A stretch of DNA of 26,776 nucleotides, from positions 1-26,776 of the forward strand of contig DHIV01000091.1 of NCBI GenBank assembly GCA_002403995.1. Reading direction: 5' to 3'. Position 1 is the stretch's first letter. Every line of letters starts with the position of its first letter. Of the stretch, positions 1 to 11,161 are shown one piece after another. The stretch is from Gallionella sp. UBA4737 (lineage in GTDB: Bacteria > Pseudomonadota > Gammaproteobacteria > Burkholderiales > Gallionellaceae). The notes beneath the pieces were generated by a model, which worked only from the letters and a program-made list of their open reading frames with translations, had not been told where the DNA came from and ran no database searches. Made by a program: the position numbers and the translations under genes.

Positions 1-1598
<1,598 letters not shown>

Positions 1599-1599
<1 letters not shown>

Positions 1600-3053
1600 T
1601 GGGCAAGCCAACCGGCTTCATGGAGTTCATGCGCATCAGCGAAGCCAGCCTTCCCGTGGCGGACAGGCGCAAGAACTACCACGAGTTCGTGCTGCATCTG
1701 AATGACGAGCAAGCCAAGATACAGGGCGCGCGCTGCATGGATTGCGGCATCCCGTTCTGCACCACCGGCTGCCCGGTCAACAACATCATCCCCGACTGGA
1801 ACGACCTGGTGTATCGCGGCAACTGGCGCGAAGCGCTGGACGTGCTGCACTCCACCAACAATTTCCCCGAGTTCACCGGGCGCATCTGTCCCGCGCCGTG
1901 CGAAGCGGCCTGCACGCTGAACATCAACAACAACGCGGTGGGCATCAAGTCCATCGAGCATGCGATCATCGACAAGGGCGGCGAGAATGGCTGGGTCGTG
2001 CCGCAGCCGGCGGAGAAAATGACCGGCAAGAAAGTCGCCGTGGTCGGCTCCGGCCCCGCCGGGCTGGCTGCCGCGCAGCAACTGGCGCGCGTCGGTCACA
2101 GCGTCACGGTGTTCGAGAAGAACAGCCGCATCGGCGGTCTGCTGCGCTACGGCATCCCCGACTTCAAGCTCGACAAGCGCCTGATCGACTGGCGCATGGC
2201 GCAGATGCAGGCCGAGGGCGTGGAATTCAAGACCTCCGTGTTCATCGGCACGGATGCACCTGCTAAGAACGTGGCCAACGATGCAAAGAAGACCATCAGC
2301 CCGGACGAACTGCTGAAAAAATTCGATGCGGTGATCCTGTCCGGCGGTGCCGAGTCCGCGCGTGACCTGCCGGTGCCGGGACGCGAATTGAAAGGCGTGC
2401 ACTACGCGCTGGAGTTCCTGATCCCGCAGAACAAGGAAAACGCGGGCGACGGGCGCAATCCGATCAGCGCCGCAGGCAAGCATGTGGTCGTGATCGGCGG
2501 CGGCGATACCGGCTCCGATTGCGTGGGTACCTCGAACCGCCACGGCGCGCTGTCTGTCACACAGTTCGAAGTGATGCCGCGTCCGCCGGAAAAGGAAAAC
2601 AAATCGCTGGTATGGCCGAACTGGCCGATCAAGCTGCGCACTTCCAGCTCGCATGAAGAAGGCGCGAACCGCGACTGGTCCATCGTCACCAAGGAATTCA
2701 CCGGCAGCAACGGCAAGGTCGAGAAACTGCGCGCGGTTCGGGTGGAATGGAAAGACGGCAAGATGAGCGAGATTGCCGGCAGCGAATTCGAGCTCAAGGC
2801 CGACCTGGTGTTGCTGGCGATGGGCTTCGTTAGCCCGGAGCAGAAGGTGCTGGATGCCTTCGGTGTGGAAAAGGACGCGCGCGGCAACATCAAGGCCGAC
2901 ACGGAAAATTACCGCACCAGCAAGGACAAGGTATTCGCCGCAGGCGACATGCGTCGCGGGCAATCGCTGGTGGTGTGGGCGATACGCGAAGGCCGCCAGT
3001 GCGCGCGCGCTGTCGACGAGTTTTTGATGGGCAATTCCGTTTTGCCTCGCTAG
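1599..3053 (+). CDS. gltD: Glutamate synthase (NADPH) small subunit
   Basis: Encodes 484 residues, the usual length for bacterial GltD. The N-terminus carries the two cysteine groups for low-potential 4Fe-4S clusters (CMDCGIPFCTTGCP near residues 46-59 and CPAPCEAAC near 99-107). These are followed by the FAD-binding GSGPAGLAAA motif (about residue 151) and a second dinucleotide site, GGGDTGSDC (about residue 300), for NADPH. A final ATG-like FAD motif, FAAGDMRRGQS, lies near the C-terminus. The subunit takes electrons from NADPH and passes them through its clusters to GltB. Its ATG overlaps the gltB stop by one base. The palindromic spacer after the stop may end the transcript, but no clear U-tract terminator is present. 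Confidence 0.98.
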
Positions 3054-3054
3054 A

Positions 3055-3133
3055 CCCCAACCCCTTCCTCCCCCTGCAAGGGGAAGTGTTCACAGTCTCT
3101 CCCCTGAGCAGGGGAGGTCAGGAAAGGTTTGGG
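3055..3133. repeat. Palindromic element in the gltD-hemE spacer
   Basis: A roughly 79-base imperfect palindrome. The outer arms 3056-3069 (CCCAACCCCTTCCT) and 3120-3133 (AGGAAAGGTTTGGG) pair at 12 of 14 positions. Inside are two smaller hairpins: 3070-3083 (CCCCCTGCAAGGGG) and 3099-3116 (CTCCCCT-gagc-AGGGGAG). No run of T follows, so it is better read as a dispersed REP-like element than as a standard terminator, though it would fold strongly in RNA. The CCCCCTGCAAGGGG core recurs exactly at 5031-5044 inside priA. Confidence 0.7.
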
Positions 3134-3170
3134 CCAGGTAGTTTTAGAATTTAATTAAAAAGAGAGAACC

Positions 3171-4235
3171 ATGAACTTCAAACTGAAAAACGACACCTTC
3201 CTGCGCGCGCTGCTGCGTCAACCAACCGAATACACCCCGATGTGGATGATGCGCCAGGCCGGTCGTTTTTTGCCGGAATACCGCGAGACACGCAAGCGCG
3301 CCGGCAGCTTCCTCGGCCTGTGCAAGAATCCTGACTTCGCCACCGAAGTCACGCTGCAGCCGATCGACCGTTACCCGCTGGATGCCGCGATCCTGTTCTC
3401 CGACATCCTGACCGTGCCGGATGCGATGGGGCTGGGTTTGTATTTTTCCGATGGCGAGGGCCCGAAGTTCGAGCGCCCGCTGCGCGATGAGGCATCGATC
3501 AAGGCACTGCGCGTGCCGGACATCGGCAAGGACCTGCGCTACGTCACCGATGCCGTGTCGCAGATCCGCAAGGCGATCGATGGCCGCATCCCGCTGATTG
3601 GTTTCTCCGGCAGCCCGTTCACGTTGTCCTGCTACATGGTGGAAGGCGGCGGCAGCGAAGATTACGCCAAGGTCAAGACCCTGATGTACAACGAGCCCAA
3701 GCTGATGCACCACATCCTCGAAGTGACCACCCAGGCGGTGATCGCTTACCTGAATGCGCAGATCGAGGCCGGCGCGCAAGCCGTGATGATCTTCGACTCA
3801 TGGGGCGGCGTGTTGTCCCATGCGGCGTTCCACGAATTCTCGCTGGCATACACGCACCGCATCGTGGCCGGTCTGATCAAGGAAAAAGACGGCGTGAAGA
3901 TCCCGTCCATCGTGTTCACCAAAGGCGGAGGCCTGTGGCTGGAGAGCATCGCCAACACCGGCTGCGATGCAGTCGGGCTGGACTGGACCATAGACATCGG
4001 CATCGCGCGCCAGCGTGTCGGCAACAAGGTCGCGCTGCAGGGCAACATGGACCCCGCCGTGCTGTTCGCCTCGCCCGATGCGATCCGCAAGGAAGTGGAT
4101 CATATCCTCGGCAGCTATGGCTACGGCAGCGGCCATGTGTTCAACTTGGGCCACGGCATCTCGCAACATACCAACCCGGAACATGTGGCGGCGCTGGTTG
4201 CGGCGGTGCATGAGTTGAGCAGAAAGTACCATTAA
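3171..4235 (+). CDS. hemE: Uroporphyrinogen decarboxylase
   Basis: Encodes 354 residues, the standard HemE length. It removes the four acetate carboxyls of uroporphyrinogen III to give coproporphyrinogen III, a cytoplasmic step of haem synthesis. The N-terminal signature PMWMMRQAGRFLPEYR (residues 23-38) supplies the substrate-binding arginines. Asp78, in FSDIL, is the conserved residue that coordinates the pyrrole NH groups. A second family signature, GFSGSPFTLSCYMVEGGGS, lies near residues 144-162, and the C-terminal FNLGHGISQHTNPEH is typical. The start is supported by an AGAGAG ribosome-binding site at 3161-3166. It sits alone between two palindromic elements, so its operon membership is unclear. 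Confidence 0.98.
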   Translation: MNFKLKNDTFLRALLRQPTEYTPMWMMRQAGRFLPEYRETRKRAGSFLGLCKNPDFATEVTLQPIDRYPLDAAILFSDILTVPDAMGLGLYFSDGEGPKFERPLRDEASIKALRVPDIGKDLRYVTDAVSQIRKAIDGRIPLIGFSGSPFTLSCYMVEGGGSEDYAKVKTLMYNEPKLMHHILEVTTQAVIAYLNAQIEAGAQAVMIFDSWGGVLSHAAFHEFSLAYTHRIVAGLIKEKDGVKIPSIVFTKGGGLWLESIANTGCDAVGLDWTIDIGIARQRVGNKVALQGNMDPAVLFASPDAIRKEVDHILGSYGYGSGHVFNLGHGISQHTNPEHVAALVAAVHELSRKYH

Positions 4236-4253
4236 TAATTTTGCCTGAACCAA

Positions 4254-4333
4254 TGTAGGAGCGGGCCATGCCCGCGAACATCTTTATCGCGGGTACGAAA
4301 AACTTTTGGGCACCCGCATGGCCCGCTCCTACA
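4254..4333. repeat. REP-like inverted pair (REPIN-type) between hemE and priA
   Basis: Two copies of a REP-type palindrome in head-to-head arrangement. The 18-base outer arm 4254-4271 (TGTAGGAGCGGGCCATGC) is perfectly complementary to 4316-4333. Each copy has its own internal hairpin, for example GCGGGC-cat-GCCCGC at 4261-4275. The layout of two inverted REPs with a short spacer is that of REPINs, which in other bacteria are mobilised by RAYT (Y1 REP-associated) transposases. No such gene is in this window. The GTAGGAGCGGGC motif resembles REP consensus sequences known from Pseudomonas and relatives. Confidence 0.85.
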
Positions 4334-4345
4334 ACAGGCTTAAAA

Positions 4346-4376
4346 CAAAAGCCGCAGGTATCTCCTGCGGCTTTTG
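4346..4376. terminator. Bidirectional rho-independent terminator upstream of priA
   Basis: Perfect 13-base stem: CAAAAGCCGCAGG (4346-4358), 5-base loop, CCTGCGGCTTTTG (4364-4376). The A-run on the left and T-run on the right are part of the stem, so it can act on both strands. It most likely ends hemE transcription. It stops only 40 bases before the priA start codon. Confidence 0.85.
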
Positions 4377-4416
4377 TATTTCTGCGACAATCGCAACGTT
4401 GATTTTTTGAATAAAT

Positions 4417-6690
<2,274 letters not shown>

Positions 6691-6796
6691 CAGGGTGACG
6701 TGTGCGGGTTGTATTGCTTGCCGTACGGTGCTAATGTCGCGCCGCGTATCCACTGGATATTTACTTGGGCGGAAATTTACCTGGGGAGTATAAAAA

Positions 6797-7522
6797 ATGA
6801 ATGAAACAACCCTGCAGAAACTTAAGCTGCCTCTCAAAGCCCTGTTCACCGGCTATCTGCTTGCGATCGGTCTGGGCTTGTTGATGGCGGGAGCGCAAAT
6901 CATGCTGACCCACGGCATGGCGGACGGCAAATTCGGCCTGTCCGTGGATGACATCATATACAGCTATCATGGCAACCATGACGGCCCCAATGCCTCGAAG
7001 CTTGAATCCAAACTGTTCGGCTCGATGAAGGACAATGCGCCGCCCGAAGTGCGCATGGCGCTGCTGAAGTGGGCTGATGCGGGCGCTCCGGCAAGCGAGT
7101 GGGAAAACAACATCAAACCCAAGATCGTTGAATATTGCGGGCCTTGTCACGCCAACATGCCGGGATTGGCCAATATCACCGACAAAGCGGTAATGGATCA
7201 GATGACGAAACGCGATGAAGGGCAGTCGATTGCCACGCTGACGCGCGTCTCTCACATCCACCTGTTCGGTATCTCCTTCATCTTCTTCATGGTAGGCTGG
7301 ATATTCAGTTACGCCACAGGTTTCAGCATCTGGCTCAAATCGTTATTGATCTTCACGCCGTTCGCATTCCTGATCGTGGATGTCGCGTCATGGTGGCTGA
7401 CCAAACTCAATCCGAATTTTGCCTGGCTGGTGATCATAGGCGGGTTCGGCTACAGCCTGGCCTCAACGGTGATGATTTTTTCATCGCTGTATCAGATGTG
7501 GATCATGAAAAGCCCCAGGTAG
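6797..7522 (+). CDS. Membrane protein with one c-type haem motif, unknown function
   Basis: Encodes 241 residues. A first membrane segment (about 13-35) is followed by a hydrophilic stretch of some 115 residues containing one CxxCH haem c site (CGPCH, residues 114-118). Three more hydrophobic segments follow (about 155-175, 180-200, 208-231). The first helix would place the haem domain in the periplasm. Histidines 153 and 155, at the edge of the second helix, are further metal or haem ligand candidates. The start is supported by GGGGAG at 6783-6788. From memory, relatives in betaproteobacteria carry the spurious name 'elongation factor-1 alpha'; nothing here resembles a translation factor. 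An electron-transfer or redox-sensing role in the inner membrane is plausible but unproven. No cytochrome maturation genes are nearby. Confidence 0.82.
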   Translation: MNETTLQKLKLPLKALFTGYLLAIGLGLLMAGAQIMLTHGMADGKFGLSVDDIIYSYHGNHDGPNASKLESKLFGSMKDNAPPEVRMALLKWADAGAPASEWENNIKPKIVEYCGPCHANMPGLANITDKAVMDQMTKRDEGQSIATLTRVSHIHLFGISFIFFMVGWIFSYATGFSIWLKSLLIFTPFAFLIVDVASWWLTKLNPNFAWLVIIGGFGYSLASTVMIFSSLYQMWIMKSPR

Positions 7523-7609
7523 CCTGGCGGCTGTTGTCAAGTCCGGAGTCATAAGAGAAACAGAATTGTTTGTTCGAACCAATTTTTTTCATCTCGGGGG
7601 AGGGATGTC

Positions 7610-7987
7610 ATGGAAAAGCAATCGATCGCAATTGTCGGACTGGGTAAAATGGGGTCGGCTTTTCTTGAGGAATTGCTGGGGCAGCCTAACGATGGTGTCG
7701 AAATCGTCGCTGTGGTGGAAAAAAATAATACGCCCGGTCTGGCTCTGGCCAAGTCACGCGGCATCAGGAACCTCAGCATAGACGGACTGGTTGAGATGGG
7801 TGAAGACCTGGATATTCTTTTTGACCTGACCGGTGCAGCTTCGGTGCGACAAGAGCTTCGCGACAAGTTGCGCGCCGCAGGGAATCGTCACACGATCATC
7901 GCCACAGAAAATATTGCCCGCATGGTCTGGACACTTATAGCAAGGGGTGCTGATTTGCCCAGAGCTCATGCCAGCGCAGGATATTGA
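7610..7987 (+). CDS. Stand-alone NAD(P)-binding Rossmann-domain protein
   Basis: Encodes 125 residues, a single Rossmann fold and nothing more. The nucleotide-binding loop is GLGKMG (residues 10-15) after strand IAIVG, followed by strand VEIVAVVE and the dehydrogenase-like motif DLDILFDLTG. The catalytic domain of homoserine or inositol dehydrogenases is absent. The pattern (GLALAKSRGI, then DLDILFDLTG, then a closing helix) resembles, from memory, the NAD-binding domain found at the N-terminus of some sensor kinases. A binding or sensor role is therefore more likely than catalysis. A strong ribosome-binding site, GGGGGAGGG (7596-7604), supports the start. The gene lies 87 bases after the membrane haem protein. 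A decayed dehydrogenase is the alternative, but no homologous remainder is seen downstream. Confidence 0.75.
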   Translation: MEKQSIAIVGLGKMGSAFLEELLGQPNDGVEIVAVVEKNNTPGLALAKSRGIRNLSIDGLVEMGEDLDILFDLTGAASVRQELRDKLRAAGNRHTIIATENIARMVWTLIARGADLPRAHASAGY

Positions 7988-8046
7988 TCAGCCTAAGGGT
8001 TATGCTTGGGCATGACCTGCCCCAACCCGCACTGCAAATAGCGAAG

Positions 8047-9450
8047 ATGCAAAACGATCTTGTTCACTCTTTGTCAGCCATTGCCGGCAACGATGGCGTG
8101 CTGACCGGCGAACCGGCGGCGCCGTATTGCACCGATTGGCGCGGTCGTTATTCGGGCAATGCGCTGGCGGTGGTATTCCCATCCGATACGCAGCAGGTCG
8201 CCGAGACGGTGAAGCTGTGCGCCGCAAACAATGTCGCCATCGTGCCGCAGGGCGGCAACACCAGTTTGTGCGGGGGCAGCGTGCCGCTTCCACAAGGCGT
8301 ACAAATCGTACTGAACCTGTCGCGCATGAACCAGATTCTTGCCGTCGATCCAGACAATTACACTATGACTGTCGAGGCTGGTTGCAAGCTGGCCGATGTG
8401 CGCGATGAGGCTGAGAAAAACAACCGCTTTTTCCCGCTGGGCCTGACCGCCACACAAAAATATTGCGAGATCGGCGGCAACCTTTCCACCAATGCGGGCG
8501 GTATCAATGTGCTGCGCTACGGCAATGCGCGCGACCTGGTGCTCGGGCTGGAAGTGGTGTTGCCGGACGGACGCATCTGGAACGGTCTGCGCAGCCTGCG
8601 CAAGGATAACTCCGGCTATGATCTGAAGCATCTGTTCATCGGCGCGGAAGGCACGCTCGGTATCATCACCGCCGCCGTGCTGAAATTGTTCCCGCGTCCG
8701 CAAGCCGAGGCGACCGCGTGCGTGGCAGTGCGTGATCCGGCTGCTGCAGTTTCGCTGTTGGCCCATCTGCGTGCCGCGTGCGGCGACAGGATCAGCGCCT
8801 TCGAGATCATCTCGCGCTCCTGTCTCGACCTGGTGTTCAAGCATACCCCCGCTACGCGCGAACCGTTCGCAAGCAAACACGAGTGGATCGTCGTCACCCA
8901 GTTGGCCGACGTGCTGCCCGCGCTGCTGGATGCCGCCTTGCGTGATTCGCTCAAATCGTTCGGCAACGGTGTCATCGAATTCGACATCACCACCAACAAA
9001 GACCATGCCGAGCGCTGGTGGCAGCTGCGCAAGAACATCAGCGAAGCGCAAAAACGCGAGGGTGTCAGCATCAAGCACGATATTTCTGTTCCAATCAGCC
9101 GCATCGCCGATTTCATTGCGCGCGCCGATGCGGCATTGCGCAATGCATTCCCTGGTGTCCGCATAGTGGCGTTCGGACATATGGGCGATGGCAACATCCA
9201 TTACAACATCTCTATGCCGGATGCGGCACAGAACGAGACTTTCATCGCGCGACAGGAAGGCTCGGTGAACCGGTTGGTGTATACGGCAGTGCGCGAGCTC
9301 AACGGCAGCATCAGCGCAGAGCACGGCCTGGGGCAGCTCAAGCGCGATACCATCCGTGACTACAAAAACCCGCTGGAACTGGAGTTGATGCGCACCATCA
9401 AGCAGGCGCTTGATCCGCAGGGGCTGATGAATCCGGGCAAGGTTTTGTAA
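8047..9450 (+). CDS. FAD-linked 2-hydroxyacid dehydrogenase, D-2-hydroxyglutarate dehydrogenase/GlcD type
   Basis: Encodes 467 residues of the VAO/PCMH flavoprotein family with a GlcD-type C-terminal half. The FAD pyrophosphate loop is PQGGNTSLCGGSVP (residues 67-80). Ligands matching the metal and substrate site of D-2-hydroxyglutarate dehydrogenase are visible: His378 and His385 in GHMGDGNIHYN, and Glu425 in SAEHG. It probably oxidises a D-2-hydroxy acid (2-hydroxyglutarate or lactate) and passes electrons to a carrier. The frame is open further upstream, with a TTG at 7984 and an ATG at 8002. The ATG at 8047 was chosen because the family N-terminus begins there, but no candidate has a well-spaced ribosome-binding site. 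D-lactate or glycolate as substrate cannot be excluded. Confidence 0.9.
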   Translation: MQNDLVHSLSAIAGNDGVLTGEPAAPYCTDWRGRYSGNALAVVFPSDTQQVAETVKLCAANNVAIVPQGGNTSLCGGSVPLPQGVQIVLNLSRMNQILAVDPDNYTMTVEAGCKLADVRDEAEKNNRFFPLGLTATQKYCEIGGNLSTNAGGINVLRYGNARDLVLGLEVVLPDGRIWNGLRSLRKDNSGYDLKHLFIGAEGTLGIITAAVLKLFPRPQAEATACVAVRDPAAAVSLLAHLRAACGDRISAFEIISRSCLDLVFKHTPATREPFASKHEWIVVTQLADVLPALLDAALRDSLKSFGNGVIEFDITTNKDHAERWWQLRKNISEAQKREGVSIKHDISVPISRIADFIARADAALRNAFPGVRIVAFGHMGDGNIHYNISMPDAAQNETFIARQEGSVNRLVYTAVRELNGSISAEHGLGQLKRDTIRDYKNPLELELMRTIKQALDPQGLMNPGKVL

Positions 9451-9483
9451 CCCGTTTAAGCAAAATAAAAACAGGAGATACAC

Positions 9484-10323
9484 ATGGCAGCACAACCGGA
9501 AATCACCAATATGGCATTGTTCTGCGATTTCGAGAACATCGCGCTGGGTGTGCGCGATGCCAAGTACGCGCAATTTGATATCAAGAAGGTGCTGGAACGC
9601 CTGCTGCTCAAGGGCAGCATCGTCGTCAAGAAAGCCTATTGCGACTGGGAACGTTACAAGGACTTCAAGGCGACGATGCACGAGGCTGCATTCGAATTGA
9701 TCGAGATCCCGCACGTGCGCCAGTCGGGCAAGAACTCCGCTGACATCCGCATGGTCGTCGACGCGCTCGACCTCTGCTATACCAAAGCCCATGTCGATAC
9801 CTTCGTCATCATCAGCGGCGACTCGGATTTCTCTCCGCTGGTTTCCAAGCTGCGCGAAAACAACAAATACGTGATCGGCATCGGCGTGAAGGATTCGACC
9901 TCGGACCTGCTCAGCGCCAATTGCGACGAGTTCATCTTCTATGACGATCTGGTGCGCGCACAGGAGGCAAAAAAGAAACAGGCCGCCAAGAAAATGCCTG
10001 CCAAGCCCGCTGGCGGAGCGGCGAAGCCGGGGGAAGCGAAGTCCGGCGAAGCAAAGGGCGAGGAAGACAAGCGCCAGGAAGCACTTGATTTCATCGTCGA
10101 GACCGTCGAAGCGTTGATCGCCGAGCGCGGCTCGGACGAAAAGATCTGGGGCTCGATGGTCAAGACCACCATGCAGCGCCGCAAGCCGGGATTCACCGAA
10201 TCTTCTTACGGCTATCGCTCGTTCAAGGAATTGGTCGAAGATGCGCAGAAGCACAAACTACTTGTTGTGGTGCGCGACGAGAAATCGGGGCAGTACACGA
10301 TATGTTTGCCTGCAACAGACTGA
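9484..10323 (+). CDS. NYN-domain nuclease-like protein with C-terminal OST-HTH/LOTUS domain
   Basis: Encodes 279 residues in three parts. Residues 8-158 form a NYN (PIN-like) domain with the expected acidic residues: Asp15 in CDFEN, Asp87 in NSADIRM, and Asp113/Asp115 in SGDSDFSPL. Residues about 160-198 are a Lys/Ala/Glu-rich flexible linker (KKKQAAKKMPAKPAGGAAKP). Residues about 199-279 match the OST-HTH/LOTUS fold, with the typical W-GSMVK, KPGFTE and YGYRSFKELVE stretches, and are likely to bind RNA. Members of this class (LabA/DUF88-like) are predicted metal-dependent ribonucleases; the RNA target here is unknown. The ribosome-binding site CAGGAGA sits at about 9471-9477, and the 33-base gap from the flavoprotein gene suggests co-transcription. 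Confidence 0.9.
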   Translation: MAAQPEITNMALFCDFENIALGVRDAKYAQFDIKKVLERLLLKGSIVVKKAYCDWERYKDFKATMHEAAFELIEIPHVRQSGKNSADIRMVVDALDLCYTKAHVDTFVIISGDSDFSPLVSKLRENNKYVIGIGVKDSTSDLLSANCDEFIFYDDLVRAQEAKKKQAAKKMPAKPAGGAAKPGEAKSGEAKGEEDKRQEALDFIVETVEALIAERGSDEKIWGSMVKTTMQRRKPGFTESSYGYRSFKELVEDAQKHKLLVVVRDEKSGQYTICLPATD

Positions 10324-10667
10324 CGAACGGGTCTGTTTACGAATGGCCGGTTTATGCCGGCAGTCAAAAGTTGCCGCTGGTGAAGGGAGGCAATTTATCA
10401 GCGTGAGGGTCAGTTGCGTCCGTACTTGCTACTCATTATCATGCGGACACAGGGCTGCCTGTTCTCACGAATAAAGACACATGAAACCATCAATAGCAAC
10501 GAGACGGGTTTCTACGTAATCTTGGTAACGGAGCGCATGCGTCAGACGACGAATGGACATTTCAACGGTTGCGCGAGTTGCCATCTGACCCCACAGCCGA
10601 GAGGGATGGGCGCAAGAATGGTGTGTGTCCATCACTTTGAACATTGTTCGTCAGAGGAGAAGAAATA
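10324..10667. other. Gene-free stretch before the small lipoprotein
   Basis: About 344 bases with no convincing gene. A short open frame (10414-10668) contains a chance CASCH motif but has no ribosome-binding site, no signal peptide before it and unlikely composition. A small inverted repeat (CCGG-tttatg-CCGG, 10347-10360) lacks a T-run, so a terminator is not claimed. Composition looks less coding-like and slightly more AT-rich than the neighbours. The Shine-Dalgarno AGAGGAGA (10653-10660) at its end belongs to the lipoprotein gene. Confidence 0.6.
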
Positions 10668-10985
10668 ATGATCCGAGGTTTTCTTGTTGCGTGTCTTCTG
10701 GTTGTGTTGTTTGGCTGCGCCACAGGCGAAAAAATACAGGACGTCCACGTGGGTATGTCGAAAGGCCAGGTGATTGCTTTTCTCGGGAAGCCAGACGGGT
10801 CTCAACGCAGCGGGGAGTATGAAGCACTTCGATACACCAACCGTACTATCAACGGATCGTCGCCGGACCGTGCTGACTACAACGTGATTCTCCTGGAAGG
10901 TTCCGTTGTCGAATATGGATTCGGCTATGTCCGGCAGCGTGATCCGACTGTCAATAATAGATTAATCCTTGTCCCATCAAGGTAG
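10668..10985 (+). CDS. Small lipoprotein with SmpA/OmlA (BamE-like) fold
   Basis: Encodes 105 residues. A lipoprotein signal peptide ends in the lipobox LFGC, with Cys17 as the lipidated residue. The mature part begins GEKIQDVHVGMSKGQVIAFLGKPD, the pattern of the SmpA/OmlA (BamE) domain, where GMxKxxVxxxLGxPD forms the first helix and turn. It is too short and too isolated to be called BamE itself, and may be one of many BamE-fold lipoproteins of unknown role. The ATG at 10668 is preferred over 10644 because of the AGAGGAGA site at 10653-10660 and because the signal peptide starts there. It stands alone between two non-coding stretches; codon choice looks less GC-biased than in argS. Confidence 0.78.
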   Translation: MIRGFLVACLLVVLFGCATGEKIQDVHVGMSKGQVIAFLGKPDGSQRSGEYEALRYTNRTINGSSPDRADYNVILLEGSVVEYGFGYVRQRDPTVNNRLILVPSR

Positions 10986-11127
10986 GCCTTGAATGACAAT
11001 CGACCAAGACGTTGGCGGGCTGCTTTGGGGAAGCATCGAACTTCTGGTATATGTGGAAGCTGAAGCCCAGCAAAACTCCATTCATGATCTGAAAGCAAGT
11101 TCATAAACAATCCGGTAGCACCCAAGT

Positions 11128-11136
11128 GATATAATC
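11128..11136 (+). promoter_or_regulatory. Extended -10 promoter of argS
   Basis: TGATATAAT: a perfect TATAAT at 11131-11136 preceded by TG one base upstream, the extended -10 form. No good -35 hexamer lies 16-18 bases upstream, as is usual for extended -10 promoters. It sits 25 bases before the argS start. AAAGG at about 11149-11153 serves as the ribosome-binding site. Confidence 0.55.
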
Positions 11137-11161
11137 CGCGCCTCTCTAAAGGTGCCGTTTC

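Noticed and set aside
3099..3116. Hairpin after gltD as a rho-independent terminator
   Set aside because: Good stem but no T-run afterwards, and it is nested in a larger palindromic repeat.
4254..4376. Structured region before priA considered as a riboswitch
   Set aside because: The structure is fully explained by a REP pair plus a bidirectional terminator; no known ligand-binding motif is visible.
8074..10254. Very long open frame on the minus strand (726 codons) opposite the flavoprotein and NYN genes
   Set aside because: It is the antisense shadow of two well-recognised genes; the translation is rich in His, Arg and Gln with no family motif, and no ribosome-binding site is present.
10414..10668. 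Short plus-strand open frame containing CASCH, looking like a haem c site
   Set aside because: No Shine-Dalgarno, no export signal and no family resemblance; one CxxCH in 84 codons is compatible with chance.
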